This document shows positions 59,988 to 64,000 of a DNA stretch of 64,000 nt, piece after piece. This DNA comes from Saccharibacillus brassicae (GTDB taxonomy: Bacteria; Bacillota; Bacilli; Paenibacillales; Paenibacillaceae), in assembly GCF_006542275.1 (NCBI RefSeq), contig NZ_CP041217.1, forward strand, positions 4,218,501 to 4,282,500. The letters are read 5' to 3'. The notes below the pieces were generated by a model. It was not told the DNA's origin, searched no databases, and saw nothing but the letters and a program-made list of their open reading frames with translations. A program made the position numbers and the translations under genes. Each line of letters starts with the position of its first letter. Positions within the stretch are counted from its first letter, which is position 1.

Positions 59988-61685
59988 ATGTCTATCCGTT
60001 TACGCCTGACCGCCTGGTACTCCGGCATCCTGGCGCTGACTCTGCTGATGTTCAGCGCGATCATCTATACGTTCGTCTATTACAACACTTACCAGAATAC
60101 GTACGACACGTGGCAGAGCCGTATTCGCGAGCAGATCCGGCAGAGCATCGTCGTCGACGATTCGGGCATGGTCACTTCCAAGATCAATATCGAAAATATT
60201 TTGAAAACGATCGACAGCCGGTTATATGTACAGATTTACTTTTACGGCAGCGGCGATCTTCAGCAGTCGGACAATATGACGTTCGGCCCCGGCGCGTTCA
60301 AATTCGAGATTCCTCCGCTGGAAGGAGTCAAAGAAGATTTCAGCCGTATCCGCTCCGAAGGCCGGCCTTATTTGATGTATCAACAGCTGCTGCTGCCGGC
60401 AAACGGGGCGCGCGAGCCGGTGCTGCTGCAAATTGCGGCCAGTACAGAAGAAGCGGAGAACCTGCTGTCGGATCTGCGCTTCATTCTCCTGCTCGGCTCG
60501 GTGTCCACGCTTATTCTGGCCGCCACGCTCGGCATGTTCCTGGCCCGCAAATCGATGGCGCCGATCGGCAAAGTCATCGAAGCGGCGAACGGGGTGCAGA
60601 CGAGCAGCGACCTCAGCGTCCGGATCGACTATACCGGCCCGCAGGACGAGGTCGGACAGCTGATCAGCACGGTGAACCGGATGCTGGCGCGCACGGAACT
60701 GTTTTACAAAGACCTGGAAGAATCGTACCGGGCGCAGCGGCGCTTCGTCTCGGACGCTTCGCACGAGCTGCGTACGCCGCTGACGACCGTTCGGGGCAAT
60801 ACCGATTTGCTCAAAAAGATCTGGACGCTCGACAGCATGCCGCACGGCCTGACCGAAGAAGATCTGCGGCAGATGTCCGTCGAAGCGATCGGCGACATTG
60901 CCGATGAATCCGAGCGAATGAGCCGGCTGATCGGCGACATGCTGTCGCTGGCGCGGGCCGACGCCGGCCAGACGATGCAAAAAGAACTGCTGCAGCTCGG
61001 TCCGCTGGTCGAAGACGTCGTGCGCCGGGCGCAGTTTCTGCCGCACCGGGCCCAGTGGGCGCCGGGTGATCTGACCGCGCTCGACGGGATCGCCGTAGTC
61101 GGCAACAAAGATTATTTGCAGCAGATGCTGTTCATTTTTATCGAAAATGCGTTCAAGTACACGGCGGAAGGACAAGTCTCGCTCGATATTCTCGTCTACC
61201 GCCAGCAGGTCGGCATCCGGGTCAAAGATACCGGGATCGGCATGGACAAAGACGAAGTGCCGCATATTTTCGAACGTTTCTACCGGGCCGACGAATCGCG
61301 GGGCAAGACGCCCGGCACGGGGCTTGGACTGTCCATCGCCAAATGGATCATCGACGAGCATCAAGGTTCGGTCGAAGTCGTCACGGTCAAAGGCGAAGGC
61401 ACCACGTTCATCATCTGGCTGCCGGCGCTGTTCCCGGAAATTCAGGCCGCGTCCGAACCGGAAGAAGCCGTCGTAGAGCCGGAGGAAGTTTACGGGGAAC
61501 CCGTGGAGGTCGCCGGGAAAGACACTTCGGAGCCTGTGGAGCCTGTGGAGCCTATGGAGCCCATGGAGCCCATGGAGCCCGTAGAGATCGAAGACCCGGA
61601 CGAAACGCAGCGCGGCAATGACGCAGCCGATTCGCCGCCGAAGCCGGAACAAGGACCGGGCGGCCGCGGCTCCGGATCGGTCTGA
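59988..61685 (+). CDS. Sensor histidine kinase with acidic Pro-rich tail
   Basis: 565 residues. Two membrane helices (about 10-30 and 162-182) around an extracellular sensor domain, HAMP, phospho-acceptor His in FVSDASHELRTPLTTVRGN, and HATPase (FIENAFKYT, DTGIGM, GTGLGLSIAKWIID). After the kinase core (about residue 485) comes an 80-residue acidic/Pro/Ser tail with the repeat VEPVEPMEPMEP, atypical for the family. The short extracellular domain fits sensing of envelope or secretion stress; the ligand is unknown. Confidence 0.93.
   Translation: MSIRLRLTAWYSGILALTLLMFSAIIYTFVYYNTYQNTYDTWQSRIREQIRQSIVVDDSGMVTSKINIENILKTIDSRLYVQIYFYGSGDLQQSDNMTFGPGAFKFEIPPLEGVKEDFSRIRSEGRPYLMYQQLLLPANGAREPVLLQIAASTEEAENLLSDLRFILLLGSVSTLILAATLGMFLARKSMAPIGKVIEAANGVQTSSDLSVRIDYTGPQDEVGQLISTVNRMLARTELFYKDLEESYRAQRRFVSDASHELRTPLTTVRGNTDLLKKIWTLDSMPHGLTEEDLRQMSVEAIGDIADESERMSRLIGDMLSLARADAGQTMQKELLQLGPLVEDVVRRAQFLPHRAQWAPGDLTALDGIAVVGNKDYLQQMLFIFIENAFKYTAEGQVSLDILVYRQQVGIRVKDTGIGMDKDEVPHIFERFYRADESRGKTPGTGLGLSIAKWIIDEHQGSVEVVTVKGEGTTFIIWLPALFPEIQAASEPEEAVVEPEEVYGEPVEVAGKDTSEPVEPVEPMEPMEPMEPVEIEDPDETQRGNDAADSPPKPEQGPGGRGSGSV
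61530..61583 (+). repeat. 9-bp tandem repeat in the kinase tail
   Basis: Six in-frame units of GAGCC(T/C)(G/A)T(G/A), encoding alternating EPV/EPM. Prone to slippage in multiples of three residues. Confidence 0.9.
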
Positions 61686-61792
61686 CCGGCGGTCCGAAAG
61701 GCTGCGCCTTTCTTCGGGCTGGCGAATACGTTATAATCGGGGTATGCGCGAATACGCGTTTAAGCCATGAATCCGAAAGCAGGTGCGAATAG

Positions 61793-62752
61793 ATGGAAGT
61801 TCTACGTATTGCCCCGCGAGGCTATTGCTACGGCGTAGTCGACGCGATGGTGCTCGCCAGACAAGCGGCCAAAAATCTCGATCTGCCCCGGCCTATTTAT
61901 ATACTCGGCATGATCGTGCACAACGCGCACGTCACCCAGTCGTTCGAAGACGAAGGCATCGTGACGCTCGACGGTCCAAACCGGCTGGAAATTCTTGAGC
62001 AGGTGGACAAGGGAACGGTCATCTTTACCGCGCACGGGGTATCCCCGGAAGTGCGCAAGCGGGCGCGCGAGCGCGGCCTGACGACGGTCGACGCGACGTG
62101 CCCGGACGTGACGAAGACGCATGACCTGATCCGCGAGAAAGCGGGCGAAGGCTACGAGATTATCTATATCGGCAAAAAAAACCATCCGGAACCCGAAGGC
62201 GCAATCGGCGTCGCTCCGGACCGGGTGCATCTGATCGAGAAGGAAGAAGAGATCGAAGCGCTGAACATTCCGCCGGGCAAGATCATCATCACGAATCAGA
62301 CGACGATGAGCCAGTGGGACATCAAGACGATTATGAAAAAGCTGCTGGAGCGTTACCCGGGAGCCGAAGTGCATAACGAAATCTGCCTGGCGACCCAGGT
62401 GCGGCAGGAAGCGGTAGCCGAACAGGCCGGGCAAGCGGACCTGGTCATCGTCGTCGGCGACCCGCGCAGCAACAACTCCAACCGCCTGGCGCAGGTGTCC
62501 GAAGAGATCGCCGGCACGACCGCTTACCGCGTGTCCGACGTAAGCGAGATCAAGCAGGAATGGCTGATGGGCATCAGCAAGGTGGCTATTACGGCAGGCG
62601 CTTCGACGCCGACGCCGATTACCAAAGAAGTCATTCTCTACCTGGAGCAGTTCGAAGAAAGCGATCCGTCCACTTGGGAAATCAAGCGCACGGTCGATAT
62701 GAAAAAACTGCTGCCGCCGGTACGCGAGAAAAAGAAAGCCGCCGCGGAATAA
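61793..62752 (+). CDS. ispH: 4-hydroxy-3-methylbut-2-enyl diphosphate reductase
   Basis: 319 residues. Last step of the non-mevalonate route to isoprenoids. The three cluster cysteines are visible in GYCYGV, ATCPDV and NEICLATQ, with [11 protein letters not shown] and [12 protein letters not shown] at 61793 with GCAGG upstream; a TATAAT element near 61731 is a possible -10. Followed by a strong terminator. Confidence 0.97.
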   Translation: MEVLRIAPRGYCYGVVDAMVLARQAAKNLDLPRPIYILGMIVHNAHVTQSFEDEGIVTLDGPNRLEILEQVDKGTVIFTAHGVSPEVRKRARERGLTTVDATCPDVTKTHDLIREKAGEGYEIIYIGKKNHPEPEGAIGVAPDRVHLIEKEEEIEALNIPPGKIIITNQTTMSQWDIKTIMKKLLERYPGAEVHNEICLATQVRQEAVAEQAGQADLVIVVGDPRSNNSNRLAQVSEEIAGTTAYRVSDVSEIKQEWLMGISKVAITAGASTPTPITKEVILYLEQFEESDPSTWEIKRTVDMKKLLPPVREKKKAAAE

Positions 62753-62800
62753 AGTCCGCGCGGCCGGCTGAACACCGGCCGGCCGCAGCCGCGCCAAGCG

Positions 62801-62832
62801 AAAAACCCGACCGGGGAATCGGTCGGGTTTTT
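62801..62832 (+). terminator. Terminator of ispH
   Basis: AAAAACCCGACC pairs with GGTCGGGTTTTT around an 8-base loop; symmetric. Confidence 0.92.
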
Positions 62833-62932
62833 CGGCTTGCGCTTTGCAAGGCGCAAGCCCCGCGAGGCGCAGCTCAGTGAAGCGCAAGCCCCCGCAAGGA
62901 GCAAAGCCCTATGCGGGGTCGGATCGAGAAGC

Positions 62933-63643
62933 TCAGATCAAGACGTAAGTGGCTCTCAGCGGTCCGTGGACGCCGACGACGAGCTGCATTTCGATATCGG
63001 CCGAGTTCGACGGGCCGGAGATCAGGTTAAGGCAGGAGCCGAGCGCGGCGCCGGCTTCATGGCGGCGATTGAGCTCCTGCATCGCCTGCGTCGAGCGCGG
63101 CACGATGCGTTCGCGCTCGATAACGGCGATATAATGCGCCGGCAGGAAATGCAGCGCCCGGCCCTGGTCGGGCCGGCTCTCCAGCACGACGGTGCCGGAT
63201 TCGGCCAGCGCGAAATCGGCAAAAACGAGAGCGACGTTGGCCGCTTCGGCCAGCCGGATATTGCCGGCCCGGCCCGCTTGTTCGGACCAGACGGCTTCGT
63301 CTTCAAACGATAATCCGTATTTCGCGAAGCGGGCATCGCCGGAGCGGATGACCGGCCCGCCGCCGCAGCCTGCGATCAGATCGTTCAGCGTCCGCTGAAG
63401 CAGGGCCGGCGTCGATTCGATGATCTGCGTATGGATGAAGAAGCACTGCTCTTTGAGAATGTCGACCAGCTGCTCCGGCGTCCGGTCGGCCAGCGTCTCC
63501 AGATGCGGCGTGCATGTCCAGGCCGGGCGCGTGACGCTGTCCGTGCGCCGGGGACGCCCGAGACGGTCGGAGACGCGGTTCAGGAACGCTTCGCGGTTGT
63601 AGGGATCGGGCCGCGAGGGATCTCGATCGCTGCGGATCGTCAT
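62933..63643 (-). CDS. lutC: Lactate utilisation protein LutC
   Basis: 236 residues of the LutC/YkgG family. Seen: CFFIHTQIIESTPALLQRTL, the core LVFADFALAESGTVVL, and LPAHYIAVIERERIVP. Part of the LutABC complex that oxidises L-lactate to pyruvate. ATG overlaps the lutB stop by 4 bases. lutA is expected further upstream outside the window. Confidence 0.93.
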   Translation of the reverse strand: MTIRSDRDPSRPDPYNREAFLNRVSDRLGRPRRTDSVTRPAWTCTPHLETLADRTPEQLVDILKEQCFFIHTQIIESTPALLQRTLNDLIAGCGGGPVIRSGDARFAKYGLSFEDEAVWSEQAGRAGNIRLAEAANVALVFADFALAESGTVVLESRPDQGRALHFLPAHYIAVIERERIVPRSTQAMQELNRRHEAGAALGSCLNLISGPSNSADIEMQLVVGVHGPLRATYVLI

Positions 63644-64000
63644 GGGCGTGTCCCTCCTTTTTCTTCTATAGAAAGAGAAGAGGAGATGCGCCGCCCGGCG
63701 GCACCGTCCGCAGCGCCCGGAGAAGCGTCCGGGGAAGAGCCGGACGCGGCTGCGGCCGGATCGGCCGCACGGTCCGACGAGCCGCCGCCGCTGCCGGGCT
63801 CGCGGTTGGCGTACCAGGCACGGAAGCCGTCTTTGCGCTTGACCGGCTGCGGCAGATCGCGGCTGCCGATCCAGCCCGAGAGCGGAGCCGGGCCGCGCAC
63901 GATCCGTCCGTGCCGGCTCAGCAGCAGGCTGAGCGGATTCGCCAGCCGCAGCGTGCCGGCGAACAGGCCGGGCGAAGAGAGCAGCCGCCCGGCCGCTTTC
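63640..64000 (-). CDS. lutB: Lactate utilisation protein LutB, 3' part
   Basis: The frame stays open to the window edge, so this is the C-terminal 119 residues of a longer gene. The readable end (RDLPQPVKRKDGFRAWYANREPG) matches the LutB C-terminus that follows its ferredoxin-like iron-sulfur part. The last 55 residues are Ser/Ala/Gly/Asp-rich and probably disordered. The ATGA overlap with lutC supports an operon. Confidence 0.85.
   Translation of the reverse strand, partial: KAAGRLLSSPGLFAGTLRLANPLSLLLSRHGRIVRGPAPLSGWIGSRDLPQPVKRKDGFRAWYANREPGSGGGSSDRAADPAAAASGSSPDASPGAADGAAGRRISSSLSIEEKGGTRP

Overview
The window looks like a chromosomal segment of a high-GC, spore-forming member of the Paenibacillaceae (Paenibacillus or Saccharibacillus type). 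This is inferred from the pheST-zapA-mutS2 synteny, the Spo0E-like phosphatase, LiaFSR, T-box and S-box leaders, AGGAGG-type ribosome binding sites and strong GC bias. No plasmid, phage, insertion sequence or CRISPR signature was seen. Most of it is core and housekeeping DNA; the unusual material is in leader RNAs and in one giant coiled-coil protein.

Layout. 0-5 kb: DUF58/DUF4129 membrane pair and a GGDEF-EAL protein behind a short terminated leader. 5.0-5.3 kb: tRNA-Pro and tRNA-Gly. 5.4-11.3 kb (minus): sucrose utilisation locus scrR-scrB-scrK-scrA with three identical GGAACCGGTTCC operators. 11.4-14 kb: an ABC-F ribosome-protection gene behind a 380-nt leader with small upstream ORFs and a terminator. 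14-18 kb: T-box-controlled pheST. 18.3-23.7 kb: a 1437-residue ZapA-domain coiled-coil protein and a diguanylate cyclase. 24-29 kb: mutS2, a DUF350 protein, an Lrp-type regulator, an aminotransferase and a Spo0E-like gene. 29.5-37 kb: lipoprotein, cobalamin adenosyltransferase, RluA, ArsC-like and YpcP genes, a repeat-bearing gap, a phosphodiester glycosidase, MOSC and HRDC proteins. 37-38.3 kb (minus): corA with a long leader.

38.4-42.4 kb: metA-metI-metC under a SAM-I riboswitch whose P4 arm carries about 3.7 tandem copies of a 53-nt unit. 42.5-44.3 kb: a DUF1304 protein and mqnC (menaquinone). 44.4-47.4 kb (minus): Fur-box-controlled iron-siderophore uptake genes without an ATPase. 47.6-50.5 kb: S9 peptidase (minus) and HAD phosphatase. 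50.5-52.8 kb: T-box-controlled thrS. 53.4-57.2 kb: liaF-liaS-liaR and a methyltransferase, the cell-envelope stress module. 57.4-61.7 kb: HtrA protease with an OmpR-type two-component system. 61.8-62.8 kb: ispH. 62.9-64 kb (minus): lutC and the 3' end of lutB, cut by the window edge.

Most notable: (1) the giant ZapA, about 14 times the usual length, which keeps a normal ZapA head and a separate C-terminal block around about 1,250 residues of coiled coil; (2) the tandem-repeat expansion inside an otherwise canonical SAM-I riboswitch; (3) the ABC-F attenuator with a leader peptide ending MRRFPINS; (4) a promoter plus about 300 nt of structured, unassigned leader upstream of corA. All functions are assigned by reading motifs and context; no database search was possible.
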